A DNA stretch of 64,000 bases from WLXB01 sp040221475 (GTDB taxonomy: Bacteria; Pseudomonadota; Alphaproteobacteria; Rhodospirillales; Rhodospirillaceae): assembly GCA_040221475.1 (NCBI GenBank), contig JAVKEJ010000058.1:124001-188000 (forward strand), written 5' to 3'. This document shows, one piece after another, positions 7,775-14,874 of the stretch. The translations under genes were made by a program, and so were the position numbers. The notes beneath the pieces were generated by a model that did not search any database, was not told the DNA's origin, and was given only the letters and a program-made list of their open reading frames with translations. Position 1 is the first letter of the stretch. Every line of letters starts with the position of its first letter.

Positions 7775-8860
7775 ATGGAACGCAGCTTTTCATCCTTAAT
7801 CAGTGCTGGAACTGAGCCCCTATTGGAGCTCAACGCCCGCTCGCGAGAAGTCTTTCGGCATATCGTTGATGCTTATGTTGAGACGGGCGAACCAATTGGA
7901 TCGCGCACCATCGCGCGAAAGTTGGATGATTCTTTATCCGCGGCCACCATTCGCAACGTCATGTCTGATCTGGAACTGGCAGGTCTCTTGTTTGCGCCCC
8001 ATACGTCTGCCGGGCGTTTGCCAACGGAAGCCGGTTTAAGGCTATTCGTTTCCGGTCTTTTGCAGGTTGGTGGCCTGGACTCTGATGAGCGCAAGGAAAT
8101 AGAAGCCCAATGCGCCAGTGCGGGTAAAAGCGTGCAAGATGTCTTGGAAGGAGCCTCAACAACTCTGTCTGGGCTCAGTCGTCAGGCCGGATTGGTCATG
8201 TCGCCAAAATCTGAAGACTCCCTCAAACACATCGAATTTGTCAGCCTGGGGCCCGGACGGGCTTTGGTCGTCATGGTCTCTGAGTCTGGTCTTGTGGAAA
8301 ACCGGGTGATTGAAGTGCCGGACGGCTTGCCTCCCTCTGCGCTTATCGAAGCCGGTAATTTTCTCTCAGCACGCCTTCGTGGGCAGACTTTGAGAGAAGC
8401 CCGCGGAAAAATTCTGACGGACCTGGAACAGCACCGTGCGCAATTGGATGAGCTGACTTCCAAGTTGGTCGCCGATGGTTTGGCAACATGGTCCGGAGAT
8501 CAATCTGCTGGCGGTTCGCTGATCATACGTGGACAAGCTAATTTGCTTAATGATGTGACAGCTCTTGAAGATTTGGAGCGCGTTCGTCATCTGTTTGAAG
8601 TGCTTGAAACACGCGAGCAGATGATCCGCCTTGTCGACCTGGTTGGTGAAGCCGAAGGGGTTCAGATTTATATTGGGGCAGAGAATGAACTGTTTAATCT
8701 TGCCGGGTGTTCAATGGTGGTTGCACCCTTTAAAAACGGCAGAGAACAGATCGTTGGTGCGGTGGGGGTGATCGGGCCAACACGCATCAACTACGCACGT
8801 ATTATTCCGATGGTGGATTACACGGCCAAGGTGGTCGGTCGCCTCCTCGGAAAATCCTAA
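7775..8860 (+). CDS. hrcA: Heat-inducible transcription repressor HrcA
   Basis: The ATG at 7775 gives 361 residues, in line with the family. The open frame extends back to 7562, but that part overlaps the preceding gene and carries no conserved sequence. The N-terminal winged-helix domain is recognisable from LNARSREVFRHIVDAYVETG through ATIRNVMSDLE and TSAGRLPTEAGLR, followed by the regulatory domain with the FVSLGPGRALVVMV stretch. HrcA represses chaperone operons by binding CIRCE operators and is tuned by GroEL. No CIRCE element is visible anywhere in this window, including ahead of dnaK, so its targets (probably groESL) lie elsewhere. grpE follows after 26 bases. Confidence 0.95.
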   Translation: MERSFSSLISAGTEPLLELNARSREVFRHIVDAYVETGEPIGSRTIARKLDDSLSAATIRNVMSDLELAGLLFAPHTSAGRLPTEAGLRLFVSGLLQVGGLDSDERKEIEAQCASAGKSVQDVLEGASTTLSGLSRQAGLVMSPKSEDSLKHIEFVSLGPGRALVVMVSESGLVENRVIEVPDGLPPSALIEAGNFLSARLRGQTLREARGKILTDLEQHRAQLDELTSKLVADGLATWSGDQSAGGSLIIRGQANLLNDVTALEDLERVRHLFEVLETREQMIRLVDLVGEAEGVQIYIGAENELFNLAGCSMVVAPFKNGREQIVGAVGVIGPTRINYARIIPMVDYTAKVVGRLLGKS

Positions 8861-8886
8861 AAATAGACTACACAGGACTCAAGACT

Positions 8887-9588
8887 ATGTCTGATACCAA
8901 CGACAACGCTCAAAACCCAACGCCAGAAGAAGACATGCACCAACAGGAAGCTGATTTTGAGACGACGCCCTCGACGGCAGCGCCCTCCGCCGCCGAGGTG
9001 GCTGCAGAAGCTGCTTCAAATGCTGGCCAGGCCGAAGATGCGCCACCGACAGCGGAAGAGCGTATTGCGCAATTGGAAGCAGCCTTGTCTGATGCACACC
9101 GCAATCGTTTGCTGGCGCTCGCTGAGGCTGAAAATGCCGGAAAGCGGGCTGACAGACGCATTTCAGACAATGCCAAATATGCAACGTCGAATATCTGTAA
9201 GGCGATCCTGCAAGTTGCTGACAATCTCGAGCGCGCCCTGTTGGCTGCCCCTGAAGAGTTGCGCGAGGGCAATGATGTGGTGAAAAACCTCGCCGTGGGT
9301 GTGGAGATGACCGGCAAGGAACTGGCGGCCGTTTTAGAATCACAAAATGTCAAAAAGTTTGTCTCTCTGAATCAGCCGTTTGACGCCAACCTGCATCAAG
9401 CCATGCAGGAAGTTGAGCGCACTGATGTTCCCAACGGCACGGTCGTTCAGGTTGTGCAGGACGGTTACATGATGTCTGACCGCTTGCTGCGTCCGGCCAT
9501 GGTTGTGGTTTCGAAAGGCGGACCAAAACGCGCCGCCCCTGAGGCAGACTCGTCTGATAAAAACGCAAGCATCGACAAATCTGTGTGA
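8887..9588 (+). CDS. grpE: Nucleotide exchange factor GrpE
   Basis: A 233-residue co-chaperone that releases ADP from DnaK. The N-terminal 60 residues are acidic and alanine-rich (low complexity), followed by the long dimerisation coiled coil and the C-terminal beta wing with VQVVQDGYMMSDRLLRPAMV, the family's most conserved stretch. An AGGA ribosome-binding site precedes the ATG. It is cotranscribed with hrcA. DnaK and DnaJ, its partners, are encoded 6.4 kb downstream, separated by the sugar dehydrogenase/ASCH cluster and three minus-strand genes. Only a weak 6-bp hairpin (9599-9616) without a T tract follows the stop. Confidence 0.96.
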   Translation: MSDTNDNAQNPTPEEDMHQQEADFETTPSTAAPSAAEVAAEAASNAGQAEDAPPTAEERIAQLEAALSDAHRNRLLALAEAENAGKRADRRISDNAKYATSNICKAILQVADNLERALLAAPEELREGNDVVKNLAVGVEMTGKELAAVLESQNVKKFVSLNQPFDANLHQAMQEVERTDVPNGTVVQVVQDGYMMSDRLLRPAMVVVSKGGPKRAAPEADSSDKNASIDKSV

Positions 9589-9705
9589 TCCAAGTTGTGA
9601 TCGTATTTTGACGATCGCGCACCACGTTTGCTTGAACTGTTGGTATCGCCGTGTCACGACTCTGGTATAAATATCTGAGTAAGCCTTGTACCAGGGAGCG
9701 GCAGT

Positions 9706-10962
9706 ATGCAGATCACATGTGGGCACTTAGCCATTGGACTTATCGCGACTATAGGCTTTATAGCGTCGGCTAAAGCTGAGCCGTTGGATCAGACCGTCGG
9801 TCAGGTCATAAAGATCGATCTGAACAACCTTGCTGAACCGAATCCCGAGTATGAGGGCCGTCCGCGTGAAATGAATTTTTCGCGCCCGCGCGAGCGCACT
9901 CCTGAAGACAGGCCCATTGTGCCGGAGGGGTTTAGCGTCGCCCTTTATGCAGAAGGGTTGGTGCATGCCAGAAATATGGCAGTTGCGCCCAACGGCGATG
10001 TGTTTGTTGCCGAGCCACGCGCAGATCGCGTCACGATCCTGAGAGATTCCGATCAAGATGGGGTCGCAGATGAAATCTTCACGTATATTGATAACCTCAA
10101 CATGCCCCATGGCATTGCGTTCATTAAGGATGCGGTCTTAATTGCCGATAAAGTTGGCGTTCGCAAATACCCCTACAGCGCAGACGGAACCGTCACGCCG
10201 TCTTCTAGTCAGTTGCTCACTCCGTTGGGGGCTCTAGGCGATCCCGAGACACGCTTTCACTGGTCCCGCAATGTGGCTGTCCATCCAGACGGAAGCCGGT
10301 TTTACGTCGGTGTTGGCTCTGCCACCAATCTCGATGAGGACCCTGAACCCTATGCAACCATTCAGGAATTTCCCATGACGGGTGGGCCCGGGCGGACATT
10401 TGCGTCTGGGCTTCGTGTTCCGACTGAAGTGAAATTTTATCCGGGAACGGAAGACCTTTATACCGTTGTCAACGAGCGTGATCGCCAGGGCAATGAATTG
10501 GTCCCAGACTATTTCACACGTGTGCCGGACGGCGCGTTCTTCGGCTGGCCCTACAGTTATATGGGATCAAATCCGCAACCGGGTTTTGCCGACCGGCGTC
10601 CAGATTTGGTGGCCGCAGCGATTGCGCCAGACGTGCCCTTTCTCTCTCACTCTGCGGCGATTGATCTTGAATTCTATACCGGCGAGCAGTTTCCCGCAGC
10701 GTATCGCGGCGGGGCTTTTGTGACCCTGCACGGGTCGTGGAATGCAAGCCAACCTCGCGGCTATTCGCTGGTCTATGTGCCGTTCAAGGATGGCAAGCCG
10801 GTCGGCGAGTATCAGGTTTTTGCGGTCGGATTTTGGAATGGCGATGCTGAAAACAGCCAGGTCTGGGGGCGACCCGCCGGTGTGGTGATGCTGCCCGATG
10901 GCAGTCTATTGTTGTCCGATGATGTAGGCCAGACGGTGTGGAGAATCACTTATGAGGGCTAG
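9706..10962 (+). CDS. Exported PQQ-type sugar dehydrogenase (glucose/sorbosone dehydrogenase-like beta-propeller)
   Basis: A 418-residue protein with a Sec signal peptide ending near residue 24 (IASAKA). The mature part matches soluble PQQ-dependent glucose/L-sorbosone dehydrogenases, six-bladed propellers that oxidise sugars in the periplasm. Visible landmarks are NMAVAPNGDVFVAEPR (90-105), a Ca-binding-like RDSDQDGVADE (113-123), NMPHGIAF with the candidate catalytic His135, ASGLRVPTEVKFYP, HGSWN, and the C-terminal blade WGRPAGVVMLPDGSLLLSDD. GGAG lies seven bases ahead of the ATG. The 3' end overlaps the next gene by 11 bases. Substrate and actual PQQ use are inferred from the family; no pqq genes are in the window. 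Confidence 0.85.
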   Translation: MQITCGHLAIGLIATIGFIASAKAEPLDQTVGQVIKIDLNNLAEPNPEYEGRPREMNFSRPRERTPEDRPIVPEGFSVALYAEGLVHARNMAVAPNGDVFVAEPRADRVTILRDSDQDGVADEIFTYIDNLNMPHGIAFIKDAVLIADKVGVRKYPYSADGTVTPSSSQLLTPLGALGDPETRFHWSRNVAVHPDGSRFYVGVGSATNLDEDPEPYATIQEFPMTGGPGRTFASGLRVPTEVKFYPGTEDLYTVVNERDRQGNELVPDYFTRVPDGAFFGWPYSYMGSNPQPGFADRRPDLVAAAIAPDVPFLSHSAAIDLEFYTGEQFPAAYRGGAFVTLHGSWNASQPRGYSLVYVPFKDGKPVGEYQVFAVGFWNGDAENSQVWGRPAGVVMLPDGSLLLSDDVGQTVWRITYEG

Positions 10963-11413
10963 GCCCGGTTACGTTCTGGCACTCGGCATTCTGTTTGGCG
11001 CAGACCCAGTCAAGGCTGAGGAGTTGTTTGAGCAGGAGCCGGGGACGGTTATCTCGATTGATGCGAACACGCTGCCTCAACCCTATTCACCGCCGAGCCC
11101 GGCCAATCCGCCGCGCACCATTCCCAAGCCCGCCCGCGCCCTGCCGACCACGTTACCCGGTTTCAGCGTCAACGCGTTTGCCAGTGGGTTAAAACATGCC
11201 CGAAACCTAAAAGTGGCTCCCGATGGCACAGCTTTTCTCAGTGAGCCTAGAATTGGTCAGATCACTTTGTTGCGAGACACCGATCAGGATGACCGCGCAG
11301 AAGTTTGGGGACGTCCCACCGGGATCTCAATGGCAGCAAATGGTTCTCTTTTGTTTGCAGACGACGTCAGTCAAACCGTGTGGCGGGTTACATATGAAGG
11401 CGAAGCGCCTTGA
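10952..11413 (+). CDS. Internally deleted paralogue of the PQQ-type sugar dehydrogenase
   Basis: A 153-residue exported protein that looks like the upstream dehydrogenase with its middle removed. Residues 1-22 form a signal peptide; 30-118 match the N-terminal part of the neighbour (GFSVNAFASGLKHARNLKV, LLRDTDQDDRAEV); from residue 118 the text jumps straight to the final blade (WGRPTGISMAANGSLLFADD, then QTVWRVTYEG). Relative to the neighbour about 262 residues are missing, including the putative catalytic His and most propeller blades, yet the frame is intact. It overlaps the upstream gene by 11 bases and its TGA overlaps the next start. It cannot be a normal enzyme; it may be a relic or a small binding protein. 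The join could be checked for assembly error. Confidence 0.7.
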   Translation: MRARPGYVLALGILFGADPVKAEELFEQEPGTVISIDANTLPQPYSPPSPANPPRTIPKPARALPTTLPGFSVNAFASGLKHARNLKVAPDGTAFLSEPRIGQITLLRDTDQDDRAEVWGRPTGISMAANGSLLFADDVSQTVWRVTYEGEAP

Positions 11414-11880
11414 ATAAATCATCAGCAACAGACTCATTCTGGACCGAGGCGAAGACAACCGGAGAGATGGTCTCCGGAGATGACTATTGGGTGCGGCGGC
11501 TCGGCGCCAATCAATTTGTCGTCGACAGTATTTTGTCCCTTGTTTTGGATGGCGAGAAACGCGGTACATTCGGCCTGAAATGGTTGCACGAGCGCCAGCC
11601 TGAAACCGCCCCTGAGTTAAATGGTTATGCTGTGCTGGTTGATATGAATGAGACCCCAAAGGCCATCATCAAGACAACCCAAATTACACCCATTGCGTAT
11701 AAAGATATCACAGACAAACATCTGGTGATCGAAGGTCCAGGAGCCCGCGCCCTAGACCGCTGGCGCGACATTCATTGGCCCTATTGGCGAGAGCTATTGA
11801 AGCCGCATGATCTTGAGCCAACCGAAGAGATGCTGGTGATGGTCGAGCATTTCGATCTAGTCTTTCCAAAACGGGCCTAA
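11410..11880 (+). CDS. ASCH-domain protein (paralogue 1 of 3)
   Basis: A 156-residue single-domain protein of the ASCH (ASC-1 homology) superfamily, beta-barrel proteins related to PUA domains that bind RNA or modified nucleosides. Landmarks run in order: FW at 10-11, LVLDGEKRGTF with K50 and T53 (equivalent to the GxKxxT active-site loop of YqfB-type ac4C amidohydrolases), GYAVLVDMNETPKAIIKTT, and EGPGARALDRWRDIHWPYW. The second glutamate expected in an EGEG-type motif is a proline. The start is TTG at 11410, overlapping the previous TGA; the later ATG at 11467 would delete the conserved FW segment, so TTG is preferred. Function unknown; probably cytoplasmic. Confidence 0.75.
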   Translation: MNKSSATDSFWTEAKTTGEMVSGDDYWVRRLGANQFVVDSILSLVLDGEKRGTFGLKWLHERQPETAPELNGYAVLVDMNETPKAIIKTTQITPIAYKDITDKHLVIEGPGARALDRWRDIHWPYWRELLKPHDLEPTEEMLVMVEHFDLVFPKRA

Positions 11881-11884
11881 TTCA

Positions 11885-12748
11885 ATGTCCACTCTTCGGG
11901 CTCTAACCCCAGATGATCGTCCGGTCTTACAATCGTTCTTGGAACGGCACCGTGCATCTTCGATGTTTTTGCGATCCAATTTGGAGCATGGCGGACTCAG
12001 TTACGGTGGACTGCAATACCAGGGTTATTATGCCGGGTCTTTCGATGGCAACGTTTTAACCGATGTTGCCGCACATTATTGGAACGATAATATTATTCTG
12101 CAAGCGCCTGAGCACCCATTAAACGTTGCGCAAGCTGTGGTTAAAAATTCCGGGCGGGCCGTGAATGGGGTTCTAGGTCCCTGGTCCCAGGTTCAGGCGG
12201 TCGAACCCCACCTTGATCTTGATCGCAGCCGCATGGGTAAGATTGTACCGGAGCATCTCTACGCGTTGCAGCTCTCAGATCTCAAAGTGCCGTCTCAACT
12301 CGCGTCAGGGCATGTTCGCCACCGATTGGCGCATAAAGATGATTTGCCTACGCTGGTGGCGTGGCGGCGAGTATATGATCGCATCACGATGGGATTTCCA
12401 GAACACGCCATAAGCGACATGCGGAATGCAGACATGCTTGGTCTTATGATTGAAGATCAACGTCTTTGGGTTCTCGTGAAAGAAGGCATACTGCTCACCA
12501 TGACCGGTTTCAACGCCATACTGCCAGATACGGTCCAGGTGGGAGGCGTATTCACCCCTGAACAGCATCGAGGGCATGGCTATGCGCGATCAGCGGTCGC
12601 GGCCTCGCTGCTCGATGCGCGAGACGTTGGGGTAACAGAAGCATTATTATTTACGGAAATGGATAACTATCCAGCACAGAAAGCTTATGAAGCACTCGGT
12701 TTCGTAAACGTTGGCGACTACGGTATGGTCGTTCTTAATCCAAGTTAA
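11885..12748 (+). CDS. GNAT-family N-acetyltransferase
   Basis: A 287-residue protein. The C-terminal half (about 145-285) is a GNAT acetyl-CoA binding domain with the motif A pyrophosphate loop in VGGVFTPEQHRGHGYARSA and the closing segment PAQKAYEALGFVNVGDYGMV. The N-terminal half looks like a second, divergent GNAT-like domain beginning with LRALTPDDRPVLQSFLERH. It is cytoplasmic, with no signal peptide. It begins four bases after the first ASCH gene and precedes the second by 26 bases, so it sits inside the ASCH cluster on the same transcript. The acceptor (small molecule, protein or nucleoside) cannot be read from the sequence. Confidence 0.82.
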   Translation: MSTLRALTPDDRPVLQSFLERHRASSMFLRSNLEHGGLSYGGLQYQGYYAGSFDGNVLTDVAAHYWNDNIILQAPEHPLNVAQAVVKNSGRAVNGVLGPWSQVQAVEPHLDLDRSRMGKIVPEHLYALQLSDLKVPSQLASGHVRHRLAHKDDLPTLVAWRRVYDRITMGFPEHAISDMRNADMLGLMIEDQRLWVLVKEGILLTMTGFNAILPDTVQVGGVFTPEQHRGHGYARSAVAASLLDARDVGVTEALLFTEMDNYPAQKAYEALGFVNVGDYGMVVLNPS

Positions 12749-12774
12749 AATGTGGAGCCGCAAAGGAGAATTAA

Positions 12775-13281
12775 ATGACTCGAAGCATTGTTATGGGCGG
12801 CGGTGGCGCGGCGACGCCGGACCACGCAAAATTAGACCCGTTCTGGGAAGACGTAAAAGCTGCTGTGCCTGGTTTAGGTGAAGATCATCAAGTGCGGTCT
12901 CTTGGGATTGATGAAGAAACAACGGGTATGATCTTGGAGTTCATTAAAGCAAAAACCAAGGTTGCAACGTTCAGTTTGCCTTGGGTTATGGCTGCTGAAA
13001 AGCACCCTGAAACGAAACCCGGAACGCCCGTTATCCTCACAGGATACGATGGTACACCGCGCGCTGTCGTGCGCATCACCAGTATTCGCGAAACGACTTT
13101 TGGTGAGATTGGGCCGGCTGAAACCAAGCTAGATGGTCCGCCCGTGCAAGACCCTGAAGTTTGGTTGCCGCTGCATCGGGACTATTGGAACGGCTTGCTA
13201 TCGCAGTATGGAAAAAAATGTTCAGACGATATGCCCGTCTTGGTCGAGCCTTTTGAACTCTTGTATTTTAAAGAGGTATGA
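12775..13281 (+). CDS. ASCH-domain-like protein (paralogue 2 of 3)
   Basis: A 168-residue paralogue of the neighbouring ASCH proteins. A glycine-rich N-terminal extension (GGGGAA) precedes the domain, which starts at FWEDVKA (23-29). The active-site-like loop is KTKVATF with K62 and T65; then come GYDGTPRAVVRITSI and LDGPPVQDPEVWLPLHRDYW, aligning with EGPG...W...H of paralogue 1 but with Asp in place of the first Glu. The ATG at 12775 has a strong AAAGGAGA ribosome-binding site. Its stop overlaps the start of paralogue 3 (ATGA). No signal peptide. Function unknown; divergence from paralogue 1 argues against recent duplication. Confidence 0.68.
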   Translation: MTRSIVMGGGGAATPDHAKLDPFWEDVKAAVPGLGEDHQVRSLGIDEETTGMILEFIKAKTKVATFSLPWVMAAEKHPETKPGTPVILTGYDGTPRAVVRITSIRETTFGEIGPAETKLDGPPVQDPEVWLPLHRDYWNGLLSQYGKKCSDDMPVLVEPFELLYFKEV

Positions 13282-13796
13282 ACATGCCGCACATTGTTGG
13301 AATATTCTTGATTATCTTATTTCCGGGTATCGCTTCTGCGACATCTGTCAATGAATTTTGGCAAGCGTGCTTGCCTGAAATTTCGACGCCTCCAGAAGAC
13401 GGCTACTATCGCGTCCGCTCAATCGGCGGTACACCGGAGGCGACGGAAACCATCACCAAACTCATTCTTGCCGGTGATAAAACTGGCACGTTTACGTCTC
13501 CATGGATGTATGAGGGTGACCAGTCCATCACACCTGTGATCAGTGGTTATTCAGTCCTGACAGATTCTACTGGTACACCCCGTGCCGTGCTGCGCACAAC
13601 GTCTTTGCTGACACTGCCGTTCAATCAGATCACAGAAAAAGAAACAGCTTTGGATGGTCCGGCTATACGCTCCCTAGATGTCTGGCAGCCGATACATGTT
13701 CGGTTCTTCACCAATGAACTTGAGACGCGCGGCAAAGCTTTTGTGGAAGACATGCCGGTGAGTGTCGAAAAATTTGAGGTGGTGTGCACGGGTTAA
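13278..13796 (+). CDS. Exported ASCH-domain-like protein (paralogue 3 of 3)
   Basis: A 172-residue protein with a clear Sec signal peptide (VGIFLIILFPGIASA, cleavage after about residue 21) joined directly to the start of an ASCH-like domain (NEFW at 25-28). The loop LAGDKTGTF contributes K68 and T71, then GYSVLTDSTGTPRAVLRTT and LDGPAIRSLDVWQPIH match paralogues 1 and 2. Two cysteines, C31 and C170, lie near the two ends of the mature domain and could form a disulfide. ASCH proteins described so far are intracellular, so export is unexpected. It is translationally coupled to paralogue 2 (ATGA) and ends in a TTAA palindrome shared with the convergent ridA-like gene. Function unknown. Confidence 0.68.
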   Translation: MNMPHIVGIFLIILFPGIASATSVNEFWQACLPEISTPPEDGYYRVRSIGGTPEATETITKLILAGDKTGTFTSPWMYEGDQSITPVISGYSVLTDSTGTPRAVLRTTSLLTLPFNQITEKETALDGPAIRSLDVWQPIHVRFFTNELETRGKAFVEDMPVSVEKFEVVCTG

Positions 13797-14188
13797 GGAC
13801 TGTGCTGTAAAATACACTCCGCTTCGATTTCCACCAGCCAGTCTTTGACCAAGAGTTCCTTCACAACCACCATGGTTGCGGCTGGTTTTATGGACGCAAA
13901 GATCTCCCCGTGCGCGCGTCCGACCTCTTGCCAGTCCTCCGCATGGACCAAGTAAATGCGTGTTCTAACAACATCTTCCATGCGTCCGCCGAGATCTGTT
14001 ACGGCGTGGGCAATGATCTCCAGGCAGCGCTTGGCTTGGCCATACGCGTCGCCTGGGTTGGCTGTTGTTCCATCTGCAGCAATAGGGCCGGTGCCTGAAA
14101 CCACGATCGTGTGACCAACGCGCACAGCACGGCAGAACCCAATTGAGGTTTCGTAAGGAGAGCCGGATGTTGTTGATGTGCGACTCAT
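13793..14188 (-). CDS. RidA/YjgF-family protein
   Basis: A 131-residue Rid-superfamily protein. It carries TIVVSGTGPIAADG at the N-terminus, the arginine of VRTRIYLV and the C-terminal glutamate of VEIEAEC, positions that in RidA bind the carboxylate and water for imine/enamine hydrolysis. RidA proteins remove reactive 2-aminoacrylate and related imines, though subgroups differ in substrate. The ATG at 14186-14188 is preceded by AGAGG. Its stop overlaps the stop of the convergent ASCH gene by four bases (TTAA). It lies 23 bases downstream of the AlkB-like gene on the same strand. Confidence 0.88.
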   Translation of the reverse strand: MSRTSTTSGSPYETSIGFCRAVRVGHTIVVSGTGPIAADGTTANPGDAYGQAKRCLEIIAHAVTDLGGRMEDVVRTRIYLVHAEDWQEVGRAHGEIFASIKPAATMVVVKELLVKDWLVEIEAECILQHSP

Positions 14189-14211
14189 AATAAACCTCTA
14201 TTAATTTCCCT

Positions 14212-14847
14212 CTATAAGGCACGTCGAAACGTCAGGCTGATACGCCCGTCAAGACCGGCAATCGGGCTGGTCCCGGGATAAATTTTTCGGATGCCATGAA
14301 ACCGCATGCGGCTCTCCCCGCCCATGATGATGACGTCGCCGCTTTCAACCAGCACAGTGTGCGGCTTGTCCGATCTTTTCAATCCGCCGATCAGAAAATC
14401 TGCCGCCGCCCCCAAACACACGGTCACAATGGGATATGAAAAATCGGCCTCGTCCTTATCTTGATGCAGGCCCATTTTTGCCCGGTTTTCGTAATGATTG
14501 ATCAGGCAGGCATCGGGCTGAAATCCGGCTGCACTGGTTTTGGCGAGAACGGTTTTGAGCGTCTCAATAAACAGCTCAGGCATCAGCGGCCATGGTTTTC
14601 CGGATTTGGGGTTTGTCGTGGTGTAGCGATATCCCTGTCTGTCGCTCCACCATCCCACGCGTCCGCAGTTGGTCATTCTGGCTGATGTTTGGTATCCGCT
14701 TCGCACTTGAGTGGGTTCGCATGGCGCTTCAGCCCATATGGCCTGAACGCTCGCCAACAGTTGTGACTGCGATTTTTTGTCAATCGCCAGCGATTTAACC
14801 TGAAACCCGTTCGGGAGAGGATTGAAACCGGGTAAAGCGTGCTGCAT
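14212..14847 (-). CDS. alkB: AlkB-like 2OG-Fe(II) dioxygenase
   Basis: A 211-residue AlkB-family dioxygenase, which oxidatively demethylates alkylated bases such as 1-methyladenine and 3-methylcytosine in DNA or RNA. Iron ligands are H128 and D130 (GLHQDKDE) and H184 (MRFHGI). The 2-oxoglutarate-binding RxxxxxR is R202-R208 (GRISLTFRR). The substrate-side NHYENRAKMG stretch also fits. Length matches E. coli AlkB (216). It starts 27 bases after the methyltransferase stop, so the two are likely cotranscribed. No Ada-type regulator is nearby. Confidence 0.9.
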   Translation of the reverse strand: MQHALPGFNPLPNGFQVKSLAIDKKSQSQLLASVQAIWAEAPCEPTQVRSGYQTSARMTNCGRVGWWSDRQGYRYTTTNPKSGKPWPLMPELFIETLKTVLAKTSAAGFQPDACLINHYENRAKMGLHQDKDEADFSYPIVTVCLGAAADFLIGGLKRSDKPHTVLVESGDVIIMGGESRMRFHGIRKIYPGTSPIAGLDGRISLTFRRAL

Positions 14848-14874
14848 GGATATCCGAAAGCAAGTGGAGTTCTG

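Noticed and set aside
9599..9616. GATCGT/ACGATC hairpin after grpE as a terminator
   Set aside because: Only a 6-bp stem and no T tract; likely chance.
10952..11413. Treating the short dehydrogenase paralogue as a frameshifted pseudogene
   Set aside because: There is no stop or frame change; both ends are read in one frame, so an in-frame internal deletion explains it better.
13793..13796. Overlapping convergent stops (TTAA) as a special element; the same at 60115-60118
   Set aside because: Four-base overlaps of convergent stop codons are simple consequences of tight packing.
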